Positions 46,617 to 59,052 of a DNA stretch of 64,000 nucleotides are shown in pieces; the stretch's first letter is position 1, and each line of letters opens with the position of its first letter. The stretch is from Cardinalis cardinalis (Eukaryota > Chordata > Aves > Passeriformes > Cardinalidae). The notes under the pieces are model-generated. The model did not search any database. It saw only the letters and a program-made list of their open reading frames with translations, and was not told where the DNA came from. The DNA is taken from NCBI GenBank assembly GCA_014549065.1, contig JACDOX010000018.1:1908311-1972310 (forward strand), written 5' to 3'. The position numbers and the translations under genes are program-made.

Positions 46617-49600
46617 CTATATCTGTGTAGCTTAAAAATTCAGAGTACCAGGTTTGCTCCCAGCCCTTTCTAGGAAAAGCANGATATCTTTATTCTGCAG
46701 ATAAAGACAAAGAGAGGAGTCCTGACTTCATTGAAGAAAAAGTAAATTTCTCATGAGCTTCCATTTTTATTTTAAGTTTGGCATATTATTGATAGAGCAA
46801 GGTTAATTTTCTATTTCTGATTCTTCAAAGCAATTGGTGTAGAGACAACTAACTGCTTTAGCTGGAGGAAAAAAAATAGAAATGTTGAAATAGTTCCAAA
46901 ATTTCAAAGTCAAATATTTCAGATTTTTAATGTGAAAGAACTCCCTCATTTAAAATTTTTCCTTAGTTTCTTACTCTTTCAAGTGATGAAATTATCATAA
47001 TATCAAACCATCTGGATTCAAATAAAATAAATTGTTTTGATGGATGTAGTGTAATTAATTTTTTATTCCTTCTTTCCTTTTTGAAGGAAAAAACAAACCA
47101 AAAATATTCAGCTCAAATGAGAACAGTTTTTCTTACAATTTTCACTTCAGCTACCAACCCAGAAAATCCATTATTTTCACATTTTTAATTCATGGTAAAG
47201 TCTTAGGAGCTATTTTGGCCTGTCACTTGATGGGCATATTGCATAAAATACCTGAAATATTTATGAGTGTATCAAACTCTATGACACAAGTAGCTTGACT
47301 ATCAGATTTGTTTTCTGAAGTAAACTTTACAGATAAAACTCTGTATAATTAAGAAGAAAACTGTTGTTTAAACTGATGCAAGAGACATCTAATTGTAAAA
47401 CACATGGTTTAAAATAGAAGTGGGGGAGCCCAGAAAGTGTTTTCTGTCCTTCTGTCTTGGGTCACTGTTGACTGAACTACACTAAATGTTTAATTCATGA
47501 CCAAGAAGATATGATTTTTAGTAGCTTTTCCTGCTGGAGTACAGCTCTCTGTGACTTAATTGGAAATTTAATTTAATTTAAATTGAAATGTTTTTTCATT
47601 TGTGAAGTATTCCCATCAGAAATCTATGATATCCTGTAGAATTAGACTCTGTATCATTGTTAAACCCTTAATTGACTATTTCCCATCCATGTGTTCTCAT
47701 GGTCAAAAGTTTCTGTGATGAATTTTGCATTGTGTGCATTTGATGACACATTCTCTTATTTAATGCATCAATTTTTTCCTAAAAAAAGTGACAATGAAAA
47801 TAATNAAATTTACAGAGAAGATAGAAAGTGACTAATTTATTGATAATTTGCTGAGAAAGTGTTGAAGTAAACCCACAATACAAGGGCTCTGGATAAAGAA
47901 CAAGGGCAGAGTAGCAGGGAAGATTAAACCCAACAAACAAAAAGCCAACTACTGCATTGCTGGCTGGCCCCAGTGTGAGTCAGGTGGTCATTTCTGTCCC
48001 CCCTGGTGGCTGGCTGCAGGCCCAGGGCATGCACTGGTGCAGTGTCCGTGTTCTGCTGCTAAAGCTCAGTGCCAGCTCCTGTAGCACTGCCTGGGGAAGC
48101 TGGAGAGAGCTGGCTGGGGTCTGTGCAACATTGTCCATGAGGCTGGAGAAAAGGCTGGGCAGAGGGGTCCATCCACATCCATATTGGCAGCACAATATTA
48201 ATAGTTGAAGGTCAGGCCAATTTGTTCCAAAATTGGAAAACTANATACTCATCTCTAGGCATTGACCTGATGTGCTTCTGTTGAAGCCTTGAAACCAAAG
48301 CCCACCAGACCCCCTGGACTTTGNCAGTCTAATTTTTTAAATTTCCTGACTCGGATTTTAAAAATAATGATTCTTGAAAACATTTTCCTAAGCATGATGC
48401 ACATAAAAAAAAACCCCAAAAGGTGAGAAGTAGGATCAATATATACAGTATATGGCCTTATTTTTATTTATGATAAGGACCCTTTATCTTGCTTTTTATC
48501 TCCATTATAAAGAAGCCCTAAAATTAGTGTAGAAATTGCAATTTAAAACCCATTACCCTCACTGTAAAGCAATTCNCTGTCAGGATGAAGGAGGAGAGGC
48601 ATAGTTTGGTGATAAAGAGAATCAGGCCCATTATTCCCAAGAAATCCAGTTTGCTTGAGTGAGAGAAGGGGAACTTCTAGGTCATTTCAGTAGTTATTTT
48701 ATTCAGTAAAGAATAAATAAAGGAGACTGTACTACTGGCAAATTTGATCTATAATGCCTCATGCACAAATCAGATTTTTCAAATGAACNTTGATGGCTGC
48801 AGGGAACTATAAGAGAGACTGACAGGCACTACTTGGTTTGAAGAAAATAAGTTTTTGTTCTGCAGCTGATTGACTTGCTCACCTCTTCTACAGAGATGAG
48901 AAATGTATTTTACAGGTGGGTTTGTAGACACCATTCCTAGAATTAAGTAAGGGGTTTTTTTACTGTATGAGGCATTCAATATTTGTGNATATGTGGATAT
49001 CCATACACTTTGGGAAATACTGTATTCTGCTCCTCATTGTGCTCTCTGAATCACTTTCACTGTAGTTTCCTCAAGTTAGGAGCACTCACCAATATCACTG
49101 CTCACCATGTTTACCAGTGTTTCAAGGGCCTTCTCCCTGTTCAGAAAACAGTTGTAAACTACATTTACTCACTTTTGTTCATGGCTTAAGGGATTTAACT
49201 GAAACAACTTCTCAGACAAGGCCAAATGTGAACTATACTAGCCAAAATGTTAAATATTTTGAAAAGCTGTAAGCTGACAAGAGGGAGAAATTATTATAGA
49301 GACAGTTTTGATTAGATGCAGGTAGATCACCCTTATGAAATCAGGTGATAAAANTTTAATTTTCTTCTCCCATTCATGACATACTGAGGTAAATTAATGG
49401 AATTTTAACTTTACCTATTGTAGGTATGCTAACACCTATTAAAATATACAATCTTTGTATACAGTAACCTAATCCAATGCTGATTATAACACCAATATGA
49501 CATATTTCTGTTATTATGCTTTTCTTGCTTTGGAAATAAAGGCATGTAGGTCCAGAAAGNCAGGCATGCCTTTCTGAGTTGTCTAATCTTCACTTTCTTT

Positions 49601-50116
49601 CAATTCCATGAGGAGTGTTAATACAATTGGTTGNTGAACATAGAAAGGGGAACTTGTGCTAATAGTTCTTAGATCAGTTTCTTGATCTCCCAGGAGGATT
49701 TTATCTTCTAGCTACAGTAGTATCATAAGGTGTATNACTGGGTTTTGTTTTAATTAATGTTTTAGGCTTCTCATTTCAGAGAGTATGGATGGAGATGGTG
49801 TGGTCATATTGCACCACTGTGTCAGAAGTGTTGAATAACACACTTACTTCTCTGCTTGGAAGGACTTAATAATGAGTTCACAGATGTTAAACTAGAATTA
49901 TTTTATAAAGTCAGGCACCAATTAGTTTCTCAGCATTGGTCAGGGCAAACTGCAGAATAATCAGGGAACAATTTTGAAGTCCTGTAGTAAATTGCTTCTT
50001 TACTCCAAGGCACTGCATTCTGATACCTAACAGGATTGAATTTTTTTTTTCCTAAAGAAAGACTAGCCTTGTAGATAGGAACCCAATTGGTGTCAAACAG
50101 TAAATTTGACAAACTG

Positions 50117-50130
50117 TCTCTCTCTCTCTC
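50117..50130. repeat. (TC)7 microsatellite
   Basis: Seven uninterrupted TC dinucleotides. Confidence 0.85.
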
Positions 50131-53118
50131 ACTGTAATACAAAAACACCTTCTTATCCCATATCACTGCTAAGGTTCTGTTCCTTTTAGAATAATACTCA
50201 AACATAATGCAGAAATAGTGACTTTTGGAATTAATGAAAGTTTCTGCTGCTTTGGGTGTCTCTCGTGTTCTGATTACAGGACTTGACATGAAGCTGCTGT
50301 TGAAAAAGTGTCTCATTAATGCACTACTTCCAGAAGGGAAGAATCCTCAGCAGACATTTCCTCCCGTTCAGCAGATCACAACACAAGGTCCTTGCCACAG
50401 CCATTTAAAAAGGAAATGGAACCAAGCAGCCTAATTAAAATAATATCTGTTGAAACTCTATGTGCCACCAAAGACCCATACATGAAGTAATCATTTTCTG
50501 TAAAAGGTTTCATAAATAGAAAACAAAAGAAGCATCTAGTTTTAAAGAAAAGCAAAGAAGAAAAATTCCAAAGGAGGAAACACAGTGTTTATTTGTAATT
50601 AAGAACATGTAAGTCCAGCCTCATCAAAACNGCCTTTGGAGAAAAAGGTTGAAAGAGGTTGTCTGGTTTTGCAATATATATTACCTCATGTAGTGTTCTC
50701 AAAAATACTGAATGATGCAAAAGTGTCAAAGGCTATCTAGCAACCTTGACAAGATTGAAACCTGTGAATATACAGAAAAAAGGACTAAAAAAAACAAGTT
50801 GAAAGAATTCANCCTTCCCTGAGCAGACTTGTGAGAAGGTTTTTTTAAACATCATTTTAAACCTGTTTTAATCCCCCTGCAAAAGTACATGAGACTTGTT
50901 CTGGATTCAGGCAAGGGTAAAATTATCTAGTCTGAATTAACAGCATTANCAGCACTTCAGCAAAGAGAGGGGGGAAATGATCCTTTCAGAGCTTGTTTTA
51001 AGAAAGCTCAAACTCGGTGAATAAGTAGCTTCTCTTATTAGGGCATCTATAAAAATCCCTCCTTTATCTATGTTAGCATTTGGTTAATACTAATGTAGAG
51101 ATAAGCTGCAAAATAGTGGAGAGGGCTTACTTTTGGGAGTTGCTCATGTAGCTGATGACAAGAGATGATAGAAGTTCTGCCAGGGACGAGTGCAGGCNCA
51201 GGATGCTGAGAGGAGCAGGTTTAACTTCACCAAGCAATCAATATGTGGCATCTGAAGGTCAAAGGAACTTGAGAGTGCTCAAAAATATATGAGGTATGTC
51301 AAGAAACTTGAGGGGGTTNCAAACTGTACATCTTTCTTTTGGTCATTTTCTGGGCAGATAGGTAGCTGATGTGATTTTTTCACAGGATGTTTAAGNGTGT
51401 ATTTGGGTAATGGTAGCATGGCCAGATATGACAGTCATTATCATTTCTGAATTATGATGCAGGTGTACTGATACGTTGTGACAAAGCAATTGCAGGTGGC
51501 TTTTGACTTCTTATGTGGCAATAAATATTCTGTTAATTGCAATTGATGTGATCAGCTTGGCCTTTTAAGGAATGATATCTTAAGAAGAAAATCTGAAAAT
51601 CTCAAGTCATTCTTCAAGAGCACAACAAAAATCCCCATCTGAAGGCAGACTCTTTTTACCTGTTTAAAGTACCAAATGTGTGTCTGGTTGAAGACAGGAC
51701 TAGGTGAAACCACAAATTTTCAGCTTGCAGAAAGTTTTGATGTTTCAAAAATTTGTTGTGCTTTCCTTCAGGGTCCCAGTCAATGTACATAATGTATTGG
51801 TATATCCTGGCTCCTCCAGCTGAGATAAAGGCAGCTCCCAAAAGTCTCTGGCTCATCTGGAGGCCCAGAAATGATTGCCCCCAGCTCATCTGCCCAGCAC
51901 CATCGTTCCCCATNGACAGACCTTTCACAGAATTACATGGGCTAGTAAGAAACCAGTCCAGCTTGGAGTGGGCTGGAATCCCTCAGCTGGGAGATGAATG
52001 TTAAAGGTTCCCAGTTTTTTTCAAAAATAGTGTACAGGTGCGAGACAGACTGCAGCACTCTGAAAAAAGGGTCTCTTTTCAGATAGTCCTNCAGCTGTAG
52101 CTGAAGCTCAAAATGTACATTATTAATTCAAGTTCCCTTGTTCCAGTTGGTATGTATAAAACTGGCTCCACAGTTATTATCAAATATGGATGTGCTTTTA
52201 ACAGCTTCCTCTTAAGTGAACTAATGTAATCTGAAATATACTTATGTCTGTGTCAGATACCTNTGGTGGAAATAGATAATTTCACTGAAAGTCCTAATGC
52301 ATGTTATTTCTAGAAGTGTTTTCCAAAAACGTCGCATTTTATAGAAGAGCTAAAGATTCATCAATACCCTTCAGAACCATCTGTTCCATTTCCTGATCAC
52401 CTCTTCCACAGTACAGTGAGGTTTCTGTCCAGTTNCTTTTTCCCTTCCTTTCTTCATGAAATGCAGACAATTCCCACGTATCAGACNTTTGCTTGACTTA
52501 CAAAGGCAAGTGTTTAGGAGGATCATTATGTGTAAAATTCAGTGCTAGGAAAAGAAAAAGTGTGCTTTGTGTATGTACAGTGTATGTTATACATGGTTAT
52601 TATTTAAAGTAAACCTGTAAAAGAGTAATGCAAATACATGGTAAGAATTTTAAAAGGTTCAGCACTAGCCTCAATTCCCACTGACTCAACTGTGAGCAGA
52701 GAGAGGTGGAATTCAGTAAGAATGTTCTTGAAAATCTCACCCATGGTGGTTTTGATTTTTTTTTTTTTAGAAAAAAGCTNGTTTGGAGATGGGAAAACAA
52801 TGAGCATGTTCTGGTCTCTGTCAAATGATGTTTGCTGTCACTGAGAGCAGAGAAAGTAGCAGAAATGGAGTATATTTAGAAGATGGTACAAATGTACCTT
52901 CCTCCCCATCAGGACTTTGATAAATAGCATATGCTCTGCTGTGTTTCTCTTGCAGGGCATCCAGAAGCAGTAGAATGACACACACACACTCATTTTGTTT
53001 ATATGACAAGCCTTCCATGTGGAAAACTGATGAATGAAGTGCCACATGTACGNCAGTGCGGGAGATCTCATTTCTCTTCGGGCTGGGAAACACAAACTGC
53101 TCTGAAATNACAGAACTN

Positions 53119-53196
53119 TGTGTGTGTGTCTGTGTCTGTGTGTCTGTGTGTGTGTGTGTCTGTGTCTGTGTGTCTGTGTGTGTGTGTCTGTGTGTG
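53119..53196. repeat. Compound TG/TGTGTC repeat
   Basis: About 78 bp of alternating TG with regularly spaced TC interruptions. The pattern of interruptions itself is repeated (TGTGTGTCTGTGTCTGTG occurs twice), suggesting higher-order expansion by slippage or unequal exchange. Alternating purine-pyrimidine sequence can adopt Z-DNA. Confidence 0.9.
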
Positions 53197-55308
53197 CAAA
53201 CAAGCCTCTGCTGCCTGGGGCGGCTGTGCCCACCTGGCAGCTGTGCTGAGAGTGCAGCTCAGGCCTTTGCCAGGGCTGCCTGCTGGCACCTCCTGGAATG
53301 AGGCACTGGGGATGCCCTTCCCTGGCCTGGCCTCCCCACTTTGCCACTGTNCACCCCCAGCAGCACCATTCCTTGCCAGAGCAATCTCTGTGCCAGCCAC
53401 CACCTGCTCTGGACAGTGCAAAGGTACAGTAGCTGACGTGATACAGGTGAAAGGATATACCCACTTTTGGGTTTGAATTCCTGTTCCTCCTTTGTTCCAT
53501 CCCACTGTTAGTTGATTCTGACCCCTGAGCTCCACGTGGCTCNCTGATGGGAATACATCCCCTGATCCAAGGCAGTGCAGGCAGGGGGGCAGAGGGGTAG
53601 CCCAAGAGGTTTACCACCCCTANAGGGTTGCCCACCTCAGCCAGGTAGAGACCTGGCTCTCTCAGCACCTTTCTGCTGTGGGTGGTACNTGCCTGGTGGG
53701 CCAGAGAGATGTTTTGTAGGTGGCCGAGAGAGGCAGGGAGGTTGATGGCACTACCACAGCTTAATGAGCATAGCACTGGGCTTCTGCCTNCCATTCAGCA
53801 AGGGCTCTGGCTCCAGCTTTGGCACATGGCATCTTAAAAGCACTGCCTGAATATTCTGTCATGTCTTCTCACCATATAACAGACTGAACCTTTCTGGCCA
53901 AAGGATGTCATCCATTTTGCAAATGCTTCTCCTTCATCTGGCCAGCATGCCCAGCAGTTCATGCTTCCCTCTGATTGCTGTGCCAGGGACTCTCCTCACA
54001 GATCCTCTCCATGATGATCTTATTTCCCATGCCATCTCCTCAACTACCCATAAACAGCTTGTTTGAGAGGCTGAGAGCTCTTGCCTGGCAGCTTTCTCCA
54101 AGGTCCCCATCTCTGTTTCACACAGAGAGCATGTGTATGAAACAGTTTGATTTTTGCATCTNGGGAGACCCTTTTGTGTCCCACATACCCTTTGTGTTCC
54201 TCTGGGGCAATGGTGCCAGCGCTGTCCTCCTCACAGTCCCCTTGGAGCAGTGTCATTGCCCTCCATGGTGATGCTTCTGAATTAGACAAAACTATCTGCA
54301 TTTTCTGTTTTGCAGTCTTCTATTTTAGTGCCTTCACTGTCTGGTGTTTTTCTCTTGAAGAGTCTGTGCCATGTTGTATGCATGTCTGTGGTAAAATCCT
54401 CCAGCCTTAATCCTGTTTTCTGTTAATACCTGTGTAATCACACAGTACACGTGCTGATGTATGTTTCTCTTTTCTTCATTTCTCTTTATGTGTGCCTCTT
54501 ACCTCAGGTGCAATAGGAGATGGGTGAGCTTTTTAACTGGGAATGATCACAAGGTATTGCCTGTAGAAGTTTTGAAAGCTGACCCTGTAAACCATCTTAG
54601 CAATATTTGAAAGGATGTGCACATGCAATCTGCCTCATAAAAGCTTACATCCATGCAGTTAAACTATTTACTACTGGCAAAGGTGTGTTGGGTCAGTGAA
54701 GGGGAAAAGCAGAAACACCAGGCAATTTCTTCCTACAGTGCCATGCTCTACCACAGATAGAAAGGCAGTGGGTTTTGCATTTCAGGAGCTCCAGGTGTCC
54801 CTCAACATTGCTTCATGTTGTCNATGCTCAGTGGAACAAGCTCTTCTGATCAATCCATATCTGACAGGATGAGGCCCCTCCTGGGCAGCAGGCTTGAGGC
54901 ACTGCGTGCTGGATGCACACACCCCCATATGTCCCACCTGTGCCTTTCTCTCCACACTGCTGGGGAGAGTTTGGGCTCATGGTAAAGGGATGAGTGGTTT
55001 TCANATTTTTCTCCTTGATTTTGCTTCANTCTTGGCCCTAGCTTGCATCTCTGTGTGCTTGGCCTCACAGCAGCCAGCAGATTCAAGCTGGCTGCTGCAG
55101 CCCCCTCCTCTTTTGCTACCAGAGGTAGCTACACCTCTTGTAGCAAAGGAGGAGTCATCCTGAGCTGTTGAGCTTGGAACTGGCCAACAGTAATGAGAGA
55201 AGCACAATCAGAGTTGTTGAAATGGCATCATCTGACTGCTTATGGCTGTAACANTACTGAAATTACTTGTTTTGTTTTATTTTCTTCAAATGCTTGCTTA
55301 TACCACAG
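53197..55308 (+). other. AFF3 intron, GC-richer segment
   Basis: Relatively GC-rich (53200-53800 and 54850-55160) with long but low-quality open frames on both strands crossed by several Ns. No protein family recognised and no CpG island. Regarded as noncoding. Confidence 0.5.
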
Positions 55309-55362
55309 GAATGTTGGACTAGATTGCATCCAGTGGTCCCTTCCAGCTTTAACCATTCTTGA
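55309..55362 (+). mobile_element. CR1 LINE 3'-end remnant
   Basis: 'ATGTTGGACTAGATTGCATC', 'GTGGTCCCTTCCAGCTTTAACC' and 'ATTCTTGATT' follow the order of the CR1 terminal 3' UTR (GTTGGACTAGATGA..., GGTCCCTTCCAACC, ATTCT octamer). Only about 54 bp of the 3' end is recognisable, so this is an old or strongly truncated copy. Confidence 0.7.
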
Positions 55363-56569
55363 TTTTTTATTANCTGCCACCTCACCCCTTGTTTGTCTTC
55401 CTGCCTTCAGTCTTTAGGAGTCTCAAATCCAGGCAGCATCTGCTTTTTGTTTGGAAACTTCCTCATGTATTGGGAATGCTCTTGAAGTAAACAAATGAAG
55501 ACAATAGCGATGGCAGTGTAATGTATACAACTTGTGAAGCAAAATTCTATTCCCCCAAAGGAGGTCTGGATCAAATTTGGCTCTTCTTACCTCCATACAA
55601 GACAAGAGAGTGGAATCTGCTTGGATTTGTGGGAAGAAAATCTGATTTTTCTGGGCTCAGATGTAGATTGGAAGGGAAAGCAAGAGAATTCTGCTCCTGA
55701 TTATGCTGTAAATCAAATTAACTTTACACGTCTGCTACGTCTTTCAAGTTTAGTGTTCTCTGAATTACTGCCTTCATGTTTACACTGTTAGAAGTCTAAT
55801 GCATTGGTAAGCAGCAATCACCACAGCTTTGCTCTACATTAGGGAAAAAAATCCCATTCTCTTTACCAAGAAGGACTGTCAGGGATTACTGCATGTGCAT
55901 GTCCTGACAAACCAAACAGCCTCCAGGGTGCTTATCTCTGCTGCTGTTCACTTCATGTTTTATCCATTAAATGAACATGATGATGGTATTTTTTCTTATT
56001 TCTTGACATTGCTTTTAGCATGCTGGAAAAATTTAACATGCAGTCATCTTGGCTCAGTATAAGCAGTAATGTCATATTAATTAGTTTTGAAAAAATAATT
56101 TTCTTGTTAATCATGGATTTAAAAACCTCCCCTGTTTGTTTTGAAGGGAAAGACCTAGGTTCAGTAGGTTTAAATTTGGCAAGATTAAGATAGATATGCA
56201 AAGCTTTTNTCATATCACAGGGGTTTTATTATTGCCCTGTTTTTCTGGGAAGTATATGCATTTTAAAATTATTTCAATAATACAGTTAGGTTTATCACAT
56301 AGAGAAGTCAACTGCTAATATAGCACTNCTGTGATCTATAGCAGGTCTTTCCAAAAGAAGAGGAATTATTTGAGGAAATAGGTTTATTGTAAATGTGTTG
56401 GGATTACACTCAATAATGGAGTTGATGTTCCCTGGGAAAAAAGCTTTTCCCTTTTTCTCTGTTGTATGTCAGTCTTTATTTGCATTTTTAAAACATTTTC
56501 ATTGCACTCTGTGGAGTTGCCTCACTTCTTCTTTTAAGAATTTAGCATAGCTGAAAGTGATATTTGTCT

Positions 56570-57070
56570 CCAGTTTCTCTGGGAAAAGAACAACAACTGC
56601 TGCCGAGAAGACAGAGAATTTCTGATTGTTGGGTTTTTCCACAGAACTAATTAAAAAATTGGATATTGCCTGGCATGACAGTCTTTGAGCTGTGGCCTCA
56701 GTTGGTTATGGCAGGATGAGAGGGCGTGCATGCCTGGCCTGCCAGATGGGATTTGTATTATCAAGAAAATTCTGGTTTTGACAGGGCTACGGTAGTGTAC
56801 CGCTGCTCGCCTTCCTCAGCATTGTACGGGCTGCTCTGTTCTTCAAACCCTGGCTCATCTCCTGTGCTTCTGATGTAGAACACACATCAGACACGGCAAG
56901 AATTTCCTAGATCCTGAGGTGGATTTCCCCTGAAAGTGATTTTGCTTGCTGCCTTTATCATCAATAAATCTTGGCAGCCAGACAGCACAATCCGCTGCCA
57001 TTCATATCCTGCTTTGTGTGAAAGTTACCCTTAACCTGACGGGAGCCATTTGATCCTTTTCAAACTGCAG
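56570..57070. promoter_or_regulatory. Candidate conserved regulatory block with local CpG enrichment
   Basis: Between about 56785 and 57045 there are several CpGs (ACGG, ACCGCT, CTCGCC, TACGGG, ACACGG, TCCGCT, GACGGG) in an intron where they are rare. The sequence is non-repetitive and base-balanced, with a TCAATAAATC element and a TTTGATCCTTTTCAAA stretch. This fits constrained noncoding DNA, but alignment is needed to establish it. Confidence 0.28.
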
Positions 57071-59034
57071 GCTGGCTTTGGTCAGATCCTGCTTTTCAAA
57101 TACTGTGCTGCAGCTTCAAACAATTGTTTTGCCCTTGTCATCACCGTCATCATCCATTGTTCTTTTTTCCCTAATTGTACTTAATCTCCTGGATCTAAAT
57201 CCAGTCTTGCATGTAAATAAAAGCAGAAAAATTCTCTTCACTTGGTTGTGTATGATAATGTTTAATAAAAACAAAAGTCGTGTGGTAGATAAATATTTAN
57301 GAATGATACAGGTGCACATTTAATTTGAGAATCAGGTATGGAAAAAGGCTACAGTACCTCCCTGCCTGTAGCATTCTGTAGCAGCAGACCTTTACTCAAA
57401 AATTATCTGTATCCCAGAGAACAAACAAACCAATTTGGAAAAAAAATATTGCTTTGTTTTGTGGTGTACATGTGGATATTACTAATAACAAGATGATGCC
57501 AATGAGTAGGGCTGGTTTTATTGGGTTCTGTGCTCTAACCCTGGTGCATTTTTTTAGGTTAGAGAGANTGCTCTCATTTCCCCTTTTAGTGTCCATCCCT
57601 CAGAGGCATGAAACACCCTTATATATTCAGTGTGAAATAAAAAGATCCTGGAGTCAGAGCCCCATACTCTGGGGACCTGAGTGGGTCTGTTGTGTCACCC
57701 AGTTTATTTCTTCTCTCCATCCACAGATCCATGAGAATCCCCCAGTTCACATCCAGTAAGGGCAAAATGTGCTCCCATGTAGGTACCCCTGAAGCCAAGT
57801 GAAGTGTCAGATAGCAAGGCCCCCCCGAGGGATGGTCAGATATGGCACAGGTNTGATCTGTGGTACCCAGGCTAGTCTGGAACGAGAGTCAGAAGCTCCC
57901 CACAAGACCTCACTNGTGGCCATCCAGTGGCCCAGTAACTGCAGCTGCCACCAGATAATCTGTAAGGTAAGACTGTAATACATTCAGGAGTGTTCTGCTT
58001 TAAATCTAGGCGAACTATGTGAACTCAAGTCATCTAAAATCAAATCTTTCATTCTAGGTTTCAGAATTTTCCGACTTGTTTTGCTTTACCACTCTGTGTT
58101 CTCTCTGTCAACAACAAAGCAGTTCAGTTACTGCAACTTCNTAATTCACAGCCTTGATTTGCTTCTAATACAGGATTTGGAGGTAGAGATGTAAAAATAT
58201 ATTTTGAAATTAAGAACTAAAGCCTCAGTTTGAATTAAACTGTGTCAGTNCAGATTGAAGTAGTTGAGGATTGGCTCCATAGGCCAGTTTGTTCTTGAGT
58301 TCAGTTAGTTGGCAGGAGACATTTAAAATGCCAAATCCATATCCAGTAGGAAAGAAAGCTAAGAAAAAAAATGTTTTAAAACATTTCTCAGTGAAAAATC
58401 ATCAGGTTTTACATAACATTGTATTTTTTCTTCCAAATTCTTCAATTCATTCATTCTTTTTAGGCTGAAAGTGCCAGAGCCTGAAAAACACTTTAGGTAT
58501 TATATAGGAATTGCTTGAATGTTTTAGCAGAAACTTTTCAAGCAGCTTGAGCNGCAACACTGAGACAATAAAGCTTGCTTGGAATTTTAGATCATTAATC
58601 AGAGTTCTTTATACAGAAATGTGGCTTGAATTGGCACAGTCCCACACATTGATGGAAAAGAACTGCAGAATGAAGAAGTCCTTTTATTTAAAAGCAAAAA
58701 ATAACACTGCAGAAGCATGACTAGCAATATTATACTAAAAATAGTTGCTTTCTTTGGCTTTTTATCTGATTAATTGGTTATGTAAGAGGAGTATTTATAG
58801 CATAGGAGCAGCTCAACCTGCTGCATGCTCAGAAAGCATAGCATGACANGCAAAATTTGGGAAGAATAGCTGAAAAAAAAGGCTTGTCTTTCCTTTTGTT
58901 TTAATAGTATGTTATGATATATGATATATAATTTGATTTGATGATTTAATATGACTTAGCACTGGGGCCAAGAGACAAACAAAATGAGGATTGATTTAGC
59001 CCCTTTGGGTGGTTCTTGGGGTGGCAGATTTTCT

Positions 59035-59052
59035 ATGAATGAATGAATGAAT
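59035..59052. repeat. (ATGA)n short microsatellite
   Basis: About four and a half ATGA/GAAT units in a row. Confidence 0.85.

Larger units (their letters stand above)
41850..53118 (+). other. AFF3 intron, unannotated 11 kb
   Basis: Long AT-rich intronic stretch with no recognisable transposable element. Contains the candidate regulatory block at 42880-43290, a short local duplication at 46572-46616, a GC-richer patch at 47950-48200 and (TC)7 at 50117-50130. No exon seen. Confidence 0.55.

Noticed and set aside
52838..53794. A 318-codon open frame on the minus strand
   Set aside because: It crosses several Ns, includes a Thr-His-Gln run made only by the TG repeat, shows no domain, and shares the region with equally long frames in other phases.
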